Part shown: in pieces, positions 46,766 through 56,569 of the stretch
How the letters are laid out: the number at the start of each line of letters is the position of its first letter
Numbering within the stretch: position 1 is the first letter of the stretch
Source: Rhyzopertha dominica
Lineage: Eukaryota > Arthropoda > Insecta > Coleoptera > Bostrichidae
Assembly: GCA_025024175.1 (NCBI GenBank)
Contig: QCXZ01000137.1
Coordinates: 15,872,001 to 15,936,000 of the forward strand
Direction: 5' to 3'
Length of the DNA: 64,000 nucleotides
Notes under the pieces: generated by a model
Seen by the model: only the letters and a program-made list of their open reading frames with translations
Told to the model about the DNA's origin: nothing
Databases searched by the model: none
Translations under genes and position numbers: made by a program

Positions 46766-47866
46766 AATGTTAAAATTCATTTTACTTCATGTAGCTTTGT
46801 TGATAATTTGAATTAACCATTTTAGTTATTTGAAACAATAAGAGATTTTTGCTGTAATTGCCTTTCATCAACTGAAATTTAGAAATAAACTGCATTGCTG
46901 AACAGGTAACACGATTTTTCCTTCAAATACTAGCACATTTAAAAATTGCTTTATGAGAAATGAAGATTTGCCTAGAAGTAAAAGAAAATTCAGTGTTTAA
47001 AGAATTTGTTAAAAACGTCTTTTGTTGTTTTGAAGACATGACAGAACCAATTCTTAAACATTTCTCTCAACTTTCTAAGTTCTTTCTGGATCAACTTTCA
47101 CGGAAACAACTTGGATGCGACTTCACACGCTTTCATCAGATGAGTTAGAGAAGTAGTAAGAATCCGACTAAATGTAGCCCCAAAAAAAGTACATTGTCCT
47201 CAGATCTGGGAGTCAGCTAAGCTAACACGCCCATAACGACACGTTTGGGATAGACGGATAGGTACATGGAACATAGTAAAGAATTATCAAATAACAATAA
47301 ACAAATGGTCAATTTCTTCAATCACTGACCAAAAAATACCTGACCACTGGAAAACATTATTCGCTAATTTAATATTCAGAACTGAAAGGGATTTTCACCC
47401 TTTAACGAATCATAATTATGACGGTTCATGAAATTGTTGATGACGCTGAATTTGGTAGGAATGTATTTATGATGTTTTTAACAATCTATGTAAGCACTGG
47501 TATTTTTCTGACGCTATGTAACACTGCAATTTCCTTCACACTTACATGTAGGCATTCCACAATACGACCAAATACCAAAAAAAATTTTCTGTTACAATAG
47601 TGCTTCTTCTAATTATTCATTCATAATAACAGTTGCGACACTTAAAATTTCTGACGCAGTGCTAGTATTTTGTCTTTTTGATAATGAATTACATATATAT
47701 TTCTTCTGCTACCTTAATCTTGTTAGAGATACTCTCTACAACATAGCCATCTGCAATAAAGTAAGATTTTCAACCGCCATGTCTCTTTAGAACAAGCACT
47801 TCAACACCGGTATTTGTAAATCATGTAGCTGACGATCTTCTGAAAGCATCACCGGTATATAATATA
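46766..47866. other. AT-rich intergenic, nothing recognised
   Basis: Frames of 60-62 codons at 46960 and 47418 have no recognised similarity. Confidence 0.45.
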
Positions 47867-48017
47867 CTCCTTGGCAGGGTTGGTAAAAAAACATGTTTTT
47901 TTAATTAAACAAAACAAACAGTTTTTTTTTAATTTAATCATGTTTAAATCGTTTTAAACATGTTTTTTTAATAATATAATAATTATAACACTTGGTAATG
48001 TTTCAGATTTTATTGAG

Positions 48018-48066
48018 TTTAACCTCTTACATGTTTCGGCTTATTAGGCCTTTCTCAAAGAGTTTA
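48018..48066 (-). ncRNA. Decayed hammerhead-like motif (left arm)
   Basis: Minus-strand mirror copy of the motif at 48125-48172, with the same core substitutions. Confidence 0.45.
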
Positions 48067-48124
48067 CAAAACGAAACTGTTGCTTAAAGTTAGATGCAGA
48101 TCCCACAAGCAACAGTTTCGTTTT

Positions 48125-48172
48125 GTAAACTCTTTGAGAAAGGCCTAATAAGCCGAAACATGTAAGAGGTTA
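48125..48172 (+). ncRNA. Decayed hammerhead-like motif (right arm)
   Basis: The CTCT/AGAG stem I (4 bp), GGC/GCC stem II, GAA and the ACATGT palindrome plus A fit the hammerhead plan. The core strand reads TTGAGAA instead of CTGANGA (C3 and G8 changed), which should prevent cleavage. Confidence 0.5.
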
Positions 48173-48624
48173 AACTCAATAAAATCTGAAACATTACCAA
48201 GTGTTATAATTATTATATTATTAATAAAATGTTTCATCTAGCGCCGTCAAACAAGTCAATTGAAGTTATGTTTTTTTAATTTAGTTAAAAACATGTTTAA
48301 AACGTTTTAAACACTGTTTTAAACATAAACTCTCATGCAAATTTATACTAGCAGTTGTCTAAAAATTCCCTAGATGACTACGATTATCAGTTGTCATTTG
48401 TCTTTTTTGTTTACGCAACAATTTTAGTTATTATGAGTCGGTTTCTCTTTTCTATTTTAAACTAGAATCAACATTGTTCTTAAAATCTAGACCAATCACA
48501 TACCCCAATTTAAGGTTACTGGGTTGATTTTAGCTAATATTAACTTTAACAAAGAATAGAAACCGACATTGCCTGTTTAAAAGTTTAAAGTTCAACAGTT
48601 ACAATGGCGTAGTAGGAACGATGC

Positions 48625-48725
48625 AGTGTGGAATAACTGACAAAATTAAGGTGCAAAATGGTAGGATGCGAGCTCAATGCAAGAAGTGCAAAAAAGATAT
48701 GGTTACACTAGTAAAAGAGTAAAAA
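48625..48725 (+). pseudogene. BED zinc-finger remnant of the hAT transposase
   Basis: The clean part (48669-48722) reads RAQCKKCKKDMVTLVKE and stop, matching the RA.CK.CGK.......L..H half of BED fingers at the N-terminus of hAT transposases. VWNN upstream fits the VW..F start, with stops between. The His ligands are lost downstream. Confidence 0.65.
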
Positions 48726-49007
48726 TGCTGTTATTTATTTATTCTTTGTTTATTGTTTTTTATATTCCCAAGTTCTGGTAACTATTTGGTTTTTTTTGTA
48801 CTAAAGATATAATTATCTAGTAAGTGTTGAATGAACCTCTTACTTATTGTTTTGTAGTATTGGACCAGAAATACAAATTTTTCTGTTATGTTAAGTTTAA
48901 GACTTTTAAACAATGTAAACTGGTCCATTTTCCTCTAAGTGGATATAAGAGTAATGTTTACTTCTACAATAAATCTCCCCGAAGTCTATCAAATCCACTA
49001 TATTTAA

Positions 49008-49055
49008 TTAATAGGCAAGGCGCTTTCAGCTATAATTAGCCATCATCAGTCCCTC
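49008..49055 (-). ncRNA. Hammerhead ribozyme-like motif (left inverted terminal repeat)
   Basis: Minus strand: CTGATGA (rc 49043-49049), extra T, GGCTA-ATTA-TAGCT stem-loop II, GAA, then the AGCGCC block (the partner has the palindrome AGCGCT). Inverted copy of the 49748 motif. Confidence 0.6.
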
Positions 49056-49277
49056 GTTGTGTAAAAAAAATACAAAAGAATTTATAAATCTGACATTGTC
49101 AAAATCGAAACAAGCAATCTTGCATGACTTCAAACAAAAAAGTAGACTGCATGCCAAAAGCACAAACATGAAATCAATGATCAAATAAAGAATTTAGAAA
49201 AGGACAACTAAAATCACAAAAATCATTCAAAATTGTAAAATTACCATTTTGTTCGCAATAAAGACAAAATTGCAGTT

Positions 49278-49748
49278 TTGAATCATTCGGGAGTTTATAG
49301 TTTTTCTTGTAACGATTGTAATTGTGTTTATATTGGTCAAAGCGGAAGATCTTTTTCAATTAGAGGCAATGAACACTTAAAACAATATGAAAAATATAAA
49401 AATACTGATATAGTTAATACAAATTCTTCATTAGCAAATCATTTATTGTCATTTAAACACACCACCTCTTTAAATAATTTAAATTCTTTACATGTTTGTA
49501 ATAAATCCTCAAAATTAAATTTTCTAGAAATTCTTGAAATGTACAAAATTATAGATAACGGTAATTTTACAATTTTGAATGATTTTTGTAATTTTAGCTG
49601 TCCTATTCTAATTTCTTTATTTGATCATCGATTTTATGTTTGTGCTTTTGGCATGCAGACTATTTTTTTGTTTAAAGTCAAGATTGCTTATTTCGATTTT
49701 GACAATGTCAGGTTTATAAATTCTTTTGTATTCTTTTTTACACAATGA
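49278..49748 (+). pseudogene. GIY-YIG endonuclease fragment of a PLE
   Basis: GVYSFSCNDCNCVYIGQSGR carries the G-V-Y and Y-I-G motifs, followed by the conserved Arg of SFSIRGNEH, LANHLLSFKHT and LEILEMYKI. In PLEs this domain is the C-terminal endonuclease that nicks target DNA. The frame opens at a TTG without a start and lacks the RT, so it is a fragment. It runs on into the right terminal repeat. The frame itself is intact for about 156 codons. Confidence 0.85.
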
Positions 49749-49795
49749 GACACTGATGATGGCTAATTATAGCTGAAAGCGCTTTGCCTATTCAT
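49748..49795 (+). ncRNA. Hammerhead ribozyme-like motif (right terminal repeat)
   Basis: CTGATGA at 49753-49759, one extra T, GGCTA-ATTA-TAGCT stem-loop II (5 pairs, one G-U), GAAA at 49775, the self-complementary AGCGCT as an intermolecular stem III, then T. Stem I is short (TG with CA). The core is intact. Confidence 0.68.
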
Positions 49796-50184
49796 TAAAT
49801 ATAAAAAATGTTAAAGTTAAATTAAAACTGTTGTATCAATAAAAAGTTTGAAAAAACATTTACGTATTTTCTAACTTGGTCTGGTTTTGTATTCAATTCA
49901 TTTTTAATGCAAATGTGGAGTGACATTATGTAGATATGTAATTGCTAATAATCTTGTCTATCTATTTGTGGAGGATAAACGAGCTTAATAGTAATAATTA
50001 ATGAATCACACACAATAGTCATCGAAAAACCCTGTTTAAAACATTAACAAAAAAAACACTGTTTAAAACGAATGTTTTAAACATTTGTTTAAAACAAAGT
50101 TTTAAACAGAAACGTTGTTTTAAACAAGTTTAAAACATTCTGTTTTAAACATTTTGTTTTAATCATGCCAACCCTGCTCCTTGG

Positions 50185-50970
50185 CATTTGAAAGTCCAGG
50201 AAATATTACTATTTTGCAGGGAATTGCAGAGAATGTGGCTTTGCCAACAGGTTGACCAAAACAATTGCCATTTTGATAGCGCATGACTAAGTGATGATTT
50301 TCAGTTTTCCTCAATGGCCTTATGTTTACTTAGATATTTCATAATAAATTTATTTGGCAAATGTCTTCTTCGAATGCTGTAATTGTAAACTTACGAATCG
50401 GAAACGTTTATGATAACTAAGCTTTCCATTATTTTAACGTTCTTCAACAACATACTACATAACTCATGCGATCGTCATGCCCCTGCTATTCCTGCTGTCA
50501 TGACTGCCTTCATAAAAAAATTTAGTGCCATCAGCTTTTTATTAGAAATCTTCGTATAATTATCTTCTCGCGTGAACACTTAGGATTTCTTTGATAACCA
50601 CCATTTCTTCTTTTCAAAAAAGCTTTAAGCTTTTAAAGTTTTAAGATATCTAAATTGGGGAGCATAACTATAGCCCCACCTTGAATTATCAGTTTTTCTT
50701 GGCCAAATGCAAATGTAACTTATAAGAACGATAAAAGAAATAAAAATAATAGGAACTGGACTATTTAAAATTAAAATTAAAAATTATTAATAATTTCCAT
50801 AATCAAATGAAGTAATTACTAAAATTTTCGTAGTGCATCACTATAGCGCTACCTAAAAAGCTTTTAGGTGGCTGTAATTGACCTCCAAAAACATGTTTAT
50901 ATTTGGTTATTATTTATTAACTATCACTGTGTTGTAACAATTGTATTAAAGCACTTCATGGAAGGTATCT
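50185..50970. other. AT-rich spacer, nothing recognised
   Basis: Holds CACTATAGCGCTACCTAAAA and CATAACTATAGCCCCACCTT, related words that may be remains of Tc1-like ends. No coding signal. Confidence 0.4.
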
Positions 50971-50977
50971 GAGTGAT

Positions 50978-51100
50978 ATGGGAAAAGGTAAAATGTTGGC
51001 TTTTTGGAAAGAAGGCTTTAGTCGCCGAAAAATTGCTCAAAGAATTAACCGGTCTCGTAAAGATGTCGCCAATTATTTCCGATTAGTTCCAAATATATAA
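50978..51100 (+). pseudogene. Tc1-like transposase N-terminal (helix-turn-helix) remnant
   Basis: From an ATG near 50978 the frame reads MGKGKMLAFWKEGFSRRKIA then QRINRSRKDVANYFRL, matching the MGRGK.LS..E.G.....EG.S...IA..I.RS...V..Y start of Tc1-type transposases. It stops after about 40 codons; the catalytic part is missing. Confidence 0.72.
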
Positions 51101-51831
51101 AAGTATTCTTGTCTTCTAATTTTTTTACCTTTTGTCCTGTCCTCTATTTTCAATTTTAAAATTGGAGACCGTAACATTAATATTCTTTAAGTCAAAATAA
51201 TTGCACGCAAGAGGTTTATTTATTTTTCAAATAATTTAGCTTATTCTCAATAAATAATTAATAAATTAATTTACATAACATTTAACATTCACCGACACTA
51301 AAAATTTGCAAGTTCTTAGTTTCAAGGACATATTATCTAATCTAAGCGATTACTGAAGTACTTTTTGACAGACATAAACAAATGCATATTACAGCTTGCC
51401 ACTTTGGCTAAAACTATTTAATAGTAACTAGTAACAGTTGCAAAATATACTATTATTTATTAACTCACTATACTATGTAGCTTGTTTCGTTAAATAACAA
51501 GCTAGCACAACATGGTTTGATAATTTACAAGTATGTACTAGCTAAAAAATGAAAGACCAAATTTTGACTTTCGTAAGTGAAGATCTGATAGAATTTGAGA
51601 ACTGGCAACAGGATAAACATGTGGTGAGAAGACATAACCACACTTTTATTTTGAGGTTAAAGCAATGTTACCGTAGAAACGTAAAACGTATTCACCTTCG
51701 TTTTATAGCTTTGAACCATTGTGTTAATAAACTTTGTGATATTTAAATATTGCAGCGAACTTAATTCATAATGATAAGTGTCATTGTGCTGTTATGATAC
51801 ACATTTAACCTACAAAGCTGATTCCATAAAC
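51101..51831. other. Upstream region of DDX31, no promoter recognised
   Basis: AT-rich. The 65-codon frame at 51549-51746 has no recognised domain and no splice connection was seen. Stops close the DDX31 frame just before 51778. Confidence 0.4.
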
Positions 51832-54800
51832 ATGAAGAAACACACAGATGTGATCAATCCAACGTTCAATTTTTCTTGGGACAAGTCGAAAAAAGACATC
51901 TCAGCGAAAGTTTTGGGAAAAAGAAAACAACCAACACCTCACAAGCCTCCTAGTACTTCGACAGTAAGTGAAACTGAGAGTAGCGTTACCAACAATTCGA
52001 AGTTAGAAATAGATAACGACGTTACCCCTTCATATGTGAAAAGAAAACAGAAGAAGATTAAACAGGTTTTGGAAAAACCAGACAAGAAGAAAAATTATTC
52101 ATTATTCGATCAGAAGCCAAAACAAATGTACGTGACATCGATCAGTGGAAAATCAGTTTCAGAAAAAGTGTTCACCAAGACTGGCCACAAATTTAGTGAC
52201 ATTGAAGGCATTCATAAACATATACTGGCAAATTTAGAGAAAAATAATTTTCTCAAGCTAACTACAGTCCAAGAAAAAGCACTGCCCATAATATTATCAG
52301 GCAAGAATACATTAGTAAGAAAACAATCGACAATAATTCGATTATCATTTGTTTAAGCTAACAATTGCTTACAGGTTCGGTCCCAAACAGGATCCGGTAA
52401 AACACTGGCCTATGCAGTACCTATAGTCAATGCGTTGCATAGTATAGATCCTAGGATACCACGACAGGCAGGCGTACAAGCATTAATCGTAGTACCTACA
52501 AGAGAACTAGCATTACAAACCCATGAATTATTGAGTACAATTAATGTAATTTTGCCTCTTTATAGAAAAACAAATCACAATCGACTAACCTAGAAATTTT
52601 AGACATTCCAGTGGATTGTAACAGGACACCTTTGTGGCGGTGAAAATAGAAAAACAGAAAAAGATCGGCTCAGAAAAGGTGTCCATATTTTAGTTGGTAC
52701 TCCTGGGAGATTATTAGATCATGTCTTACACACTGCAGCTTTCAAAGTTAATAATGTCCGGTGTTTAGTTTTGGATGAAGCAGACAGACTCTTAGATATG
52801 GGATTTAGGAAAGACATTATAAGGTTAGTTAAAATGTATCACTATGAAATTCACTTGCATGCTGTAACGGTGGTCAAGTATATGGTAATTACAATTTTCA
52901 GTCAACTTTTTTAAGATGAAAGTAGTACTGAAGGCAGATTTGAACTACCACAATTTTCACACTATGTTTAATTGTTTGTTTGCTAAATCTTTTAGCAGCT
53001 CTATAATTACAATGTTTTGCCTGTATTTGCTTTTGAGGTATTATATTATCAACTTATATTTTTCTATGAATTGTGTTCTTAATTCTCAAATGTATAATCT
53101 TGATATTGTTGTCAAAAACTTGTAAATATTAAAGCTGCATTATTCTTAGTTGGCAGTGATTAGTAAATATAACATTGCTCCTTAATTTTACTGAAATATG
53201 TACCTGAATTACATAAGTATGTATTATTTGCTCAGGCTCTATTTTAAATGTCATAAAAATCATATTTAGCTAGTGAACTGTCTTTAGAAGCATCCAAAAC
53301 AAAGGGAACTAAACTTGAAAATATTTTGTTGCCTGTTTGAAAACCTGAGCTTATATGTTGCTTTACAATTCCAATTTGTATCAAAACGGAAAAATTTTCA
53401 GAATTAAAGAAGTAAATCATTCCTACACTAGTAGGGAATAGGGGGAGAAAGCCCATAGTTTTAAAGACTTTAAAGAAGCAAAAGCGAGTAATCACTGTTA
53501 TAGAAATATTTCTTAAAGTGGAAATGTGGAAATATCGAAGTAATACCCAGAGTCTTATTCCACTGTTTTATTGAAAAGGAGAAAGAGAGAGAGAGAGTAG
53601 CGGTCATTAAATGATCATTCTCATGCAATCTTGTTGGTAGGAAATGTTGCCTCATCAGAAAACATTATCCAGCTACAAAAGTTTTGGTCTCTCGATATCT
53701 GATCTCCCATCCACAAACAAATATAAACATTTTGCAACATCCCTTGTTTCCAATGATTGATTAAATTTTCAAAATTCTTTGAATGTGGAACTTACTAATG
53801 CCCAGTAGGAGTGACCACCTCCTTAGTGAGTTTTTTAGTTGATCCTGCACAGATGCCAGCAGCTTCTTCTTTATTATGTTTTTTTCTCTTTAAATTTGTA
53901 ACACATACAGTTATTAAACCGTTTCTGTCAGTTTTCTTGATGATAACTTTGCTTATTTATTTAATCAGTTCTCTACTCTACTCAAATGTCTACATTTTGT
54001 ATACATTAACGACAGCCAACTGTCACCAGAACTGTCAATTTTGGACTGAAAGAATGATAATTAACAGCAGTGCTTTATATACAGTTTCAGCAGGAACAAA
54101 TACATACTTTTATAAATAATTTGCTGCTGATTTAGTTTAATAAAATGTTATTTTAATAGGATGAACCCTCCTGCACATAATTTTTGGCATGTTAGAGAGT
54201 ATGATTTCTACAAAGAAGGATTAGTACAAATAGTAGGTCCAAATGAGGTGCCCTTTCTATAGGGTAATTTAGAAATCAAGGCTTATAAATCTTTGTTTAA
54301 CTAGTATTATTAGATCTCTAAAAGTTTCCAAAGCTATAGAGTGAATGGTTAAGAGATACAACAGTTTACACTTTGAGCATAAAATAGAGAGATTAATTTT
54401 ATATTCAAACCAAGTATTATTTTACCTAAACAATAAAATGTCCAAAATAATGTTTCTACCCCATTGTTTTTTATCAAATTAGTTATTAACACATTGATTC
54501 ACTTGTTTTAATTTTTTAACTCAGAATAGTGCAAATTTAACATTTTAGACATATACGTTTTAAAAAATTTTCGTCCATTAATTCTAGGTTTTTGAAAACA
54601 ATAATTATCAACATGATATTAATTTTTGGAACGAGGTATCAAGCCAAAAAAATGATCAATCAAAGGTAGTGTAAAAAAAAGTAAAAATAGTCCAAATCTG
54701 ACTTCATCACTAATTTGTATAAAAGAATTGACCAATAATAAAGATAACTACTGTGCTATCGCTCGTTTTATTTGAAATCTCTAAACCCATAGACATCTGA

Positions 54801-55576
54801 CCACCTTATTATATGTCTAAAACAAAATAAAATGGTGTAATTAAATTAAATGTAGTTTAAAGAAAGATGTTTTGGTTAAAAAATATACAAGTATATTGCT
54901 TAACGATCAAATATATTTTTCATGCAGCTTAGTAGAAGAAATCGATAAGGCAAAAATCAATGATTCCTATAACCCCCTTGCTTTGCTAAAATCGGGTAAA
55001 GCTGATACAGATGACTGTAATATCCAACAAGATGAAGACAAAGAGGATATTCCACCACTTAAGGATACTAAAAGCAAAAAGAGACAAACCATCTTGTTAT
55101 CTGCCACTCTTTCGAAAGGAGTTATCGAATTAGCTGAATTTGCCATGAAAGAGCATGTTTACATAGATGCACTGGATGATGCTACAGTCAGTGAAACTAA
55201 TCTCATTATACCAGATACAGTAAAACAACAGTTTATTATAACTTATGTAAAACATAGACTATTTACTTTGGCTGCATTGATTGTATTCATGTCAAAGAAA
55301 AATTCTAAAATGTTTGTGTTCATGGCAAGCAGTCAGATGGTGGAATTCCATTATGAATTATTTAAGAAATATTTGCTTAAAATGCCCCAAAGAGGACAGA
55401 CAAAAACAGGAAGTGTAGCTCTACTTGAAGATGAAGAAGACTCAGAAGATGAGGAAGAGGATGAAGTAGTGGTGGACATGCCTATATTTAAGCTGCATGG
55501 GTCCATGGATCAGAAGGAAAGAAAAGATGTTTTTAATGCTTTCAGACAAGCAAGCAAAGGTGCACTGCTGTGTACG
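51832..55576 (+). CDS. DEAD-box RNA helicase DDX31/Dbp7-like, 3'-partial (4 exons)
   Basis: ATP-dependent RNA helicase; in other eukaryotes this family acts in the nucleolus in large ribosomal-subunit assembly. Exons 51832-52314, 52375-52545, 52603-52823 and 54928-55576 (phases 0, 0, 2, then 0), all GT-AG; 508 codons. The start is the first ATG after in-frame stops. The basic N-terminus ([23 protein letters not shown]) is followed by the Q motif ([10 protein letters not shown]), motif I SQTGSGKT, Ia [11 protein letters not shown] and TPGRLLDH, motif [14 protein letters not shown], motif [10 protein letters not shown], then [16 protein letters not shown] and GALLCT of domain 2. An acidic insert ([14 protein letters not shown]) precedes FKLHG. 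Exon 4 ends at GTGAGT. Motifs V and VI (DVAARGLD, HR.GR..R) are not found downstream to 64000, so either the next intron exceeds 8.4 kb or the copy is partial. No lesion in the four exons. Confidence 0.88.
52824..54927 (+). other. DDX31 intron 3
   Basis: 2104 bp, GTTAGT donor and TTTTTCATGCAG acceptor. Apart from the transposase relic at 53640-53960, it holds an unexplained frame at 54160-54260 ([20 protein letters not shown]) without a recognised match. Confidence 0.7.
53640..53960 (-). pseudogene. DUF4817-type transposase fragment in DDX31 intron 3
   Basis: Minus strand: [20 protein letters not shown] (helix-turn-helix end, like RS..LGIS..SLQRIL) and, further on, [15 protein letters not shown], the first catalytic-Asp motif (FSDEATF..N) of this insect transposase group. 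Frameshifts between the blocks. The rest of the 2.1-kb intron is AT-rich, including a GA microsatellite at about 53578-53600. Confidence 0.65.
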
Positions 55577-55849
55577 GTGAGTTCAAGTTCTGACCTTATG
55601 TTTAGCTCATTATCTATTGTTATTATTATCTATTTTATATTTTTACTTAAAATCTTAAAAATGAATATTTTATCGAAATATTAACTACCCACTACTTCTT
55701 TGCACAATGATTGCCTTGGCCATTAACTTTTGTTTCTAGAGGGACCCATTTGAATGGTAATAGTTACACTCTCCTAATCCCCGCTCTCGCCACTACATCA
55801 CATGTCTAAAAGTTCAAATGGGGGGGGGTCGAGTAACCCATCATTGAAA
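55577..55849. other. Start of the presumed DDX31 intron 4
   Basis: Opens with a GTGAGT donor. CCCATTTGAA (55745) and TTCAAATGGG (55815, then a poly-G run) form a short inverted pair, possibly terminal repeats of the neighbouring transposase relic. Confidence 0.4.
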
Positions 55850-56230
55850 AGGTCTTTCATTTCTCTGTTCAACCATATCAAAATAATTTATTTGTGTTAT
55901 AAATAAAACCACTCAAAACAAATAGTAACAAGTAAATTGTATTAAAAATTCAAAATCACTGTCATTGACCTCCATGCAATGGTATAGCCGATTTTCTGTT
56001 TCCCTTCGCATGTTTTCGAGAACTTTAGGGGTTATCGCTCTGCAATATTTTATTATTCGTTGTCTCAGATCTTCTAGTAGTATATCTGGTTGAGTCTCGT
56101 ATACCTTAGATTTATCCATCCCATAAAAAAAATCTAAAGAAATAAGGTCAGAAGATCTGGGAGGGCATTCGATAGATCCTGTCCTGCGAATCCAGGGACG
56201 GGGAAAATGATGTGGTCACCCTGAATGCCT
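55850..56230 (-). pseudogene. DUF4817-type transposase C-terminal fragment
   Basis: Minus frame reads WIRRTGSIECPPRSSDLISL, DFFYGMDKSKVYETQPDI, LLEDLRQRIIKYCRAITPKVL and NRLYHCMEVNDSDFEFLI, aligned with W.GR.GPIEWPPRSPDLTPLDFFLWG..K..VY..P.....L..RI...C..ITP..L. The C-terminal 68 codons (56119-55913) are uninterrupted. Related to, but not the same copy as, the relics at 53640 and 16702. Confidence 0.8.
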
Positions 56231-56401
56231 GCCCAAGGTGTAAGGTGTGGATCTGTGGTCACTCCAATACCAACAGTTTTGGCCTCTCTGTTCAAATAAA
56301 ATGTACATACATTGAAGAAACAAGGCTAAAGATTAATAGTAAAGATTTAATTCTTTCACTAAGGATCTCACAAAACTCGAAGCGTCCATCAAAATCATCT
56401 T

Positions 56402-56566
56402 TAATTCTTCAAAAGAAAATATTCTTAATGTGAACATCCACTTTATTTTTAAATTGTAAAGCGCTTTCGGCTACATGCTAGCCATCGTCAGTACAAACGT
56501 TAAAATGAAACTAAAATNAAGTGGNTGTTCACATTAAGAATATTTTCTTTTGAAGAATTAATTAAT
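56402..56566. repeat. Inverted repeat around a hammerhead (PLE terminal remnant)
   Basis: GAATATTTTCTTTTGAAGAA-type sequence at about 56531-56560 is the reverse complement of 56404-56440, on either side of a hammerhead motif. Ns at 56517 and 56525. Confidence 0.75.
56450..56500 (-). ncRNA. Hammerhead ribozyme-like motif, best-formed copy
   Basis: Minus strand: stem I TTGTA/TACAA (5 bp), CTGACGA (rc 56485-56491), one extra T, stem II GGCTA/TAGCC (5 bp, loop GCATG), GAAA (rc 56465-56468), the palindrome AGCGCT as dimeric stem III, and T at the cleavage site. All invariant core bases are present. Confidence 0.75.
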
Positions 56567-56569
56567 AAC

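Larger units (their letters stand above)
47970..48222. repeat. Long inverted repeat (115-bp arms) with decayed hammerhead cores
   Basis: Left arm 47970-48084 and right arm 48108-48222 are almost perfect reverse complements around a 23-bp spacer. Each arm contains a hammerhead-shaped sequence. The repeat interrupts the hAT subterminal GTTTTAAAC array, so it inserted after the hAT or its ancestor formed. Confidence 0.85.
49007..49800 (+). mobile_element. Penelope-like element fragment flanked by inverted terminal repeats
   Basis: The terminal repeat at about 49558-49800 recurs inverted at about 49007-49255 (ATTAATAGGCAA, GCGCTTTCAGCTATAATTAG, GACATTGTCAAAATCGAAA and more). Between them is a GIY-YIG nuclease frame. 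Inverted terminal repeats with hammerheads plus GIY-YIG are a PLE hallmark; the RT part is gone. Confidence 0.82.
47875..50176 (+). mobile_element. hAT-superfamily transposon (2302 bp) with nested PLE structures
   Basis: Terminal inverted repeats CAGGGTTGG(T/C)A at both ends and an 8-bp target duplication. Both subterminal regions are crowded with GTTTTAAAC/TGTTTAAAAC words (47890-47970, 48280-48330 and 50030-50160), likely transposase-binding sites. A BED zinc-finger remnant lies at 48625-48725. Two PLE-derived inverted structures occupy 47970-48222 and about 48990-49800. The transposase catalytic domain is missing, so it is non-autonomous. Confidence 0.9.
47867..50184. repeat. 8-bp target-site duplication of the hAT element
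   Basis: CTCCTTGG at 47867-47874 and again at 50177-50184, directly outside CAGGGTTGG...CCAACCCTG. An 8-bp duplication is the rule for hAT transposons. Confidence 0.9.

Noticed and set aside
54160..54275. Extra DDX31 exon in intron 3
   Set aside because: The frame [15 protein letters not shown] ends in a stop, matches no DDX31 block, and exons 3 and 4 already join in phase without it.
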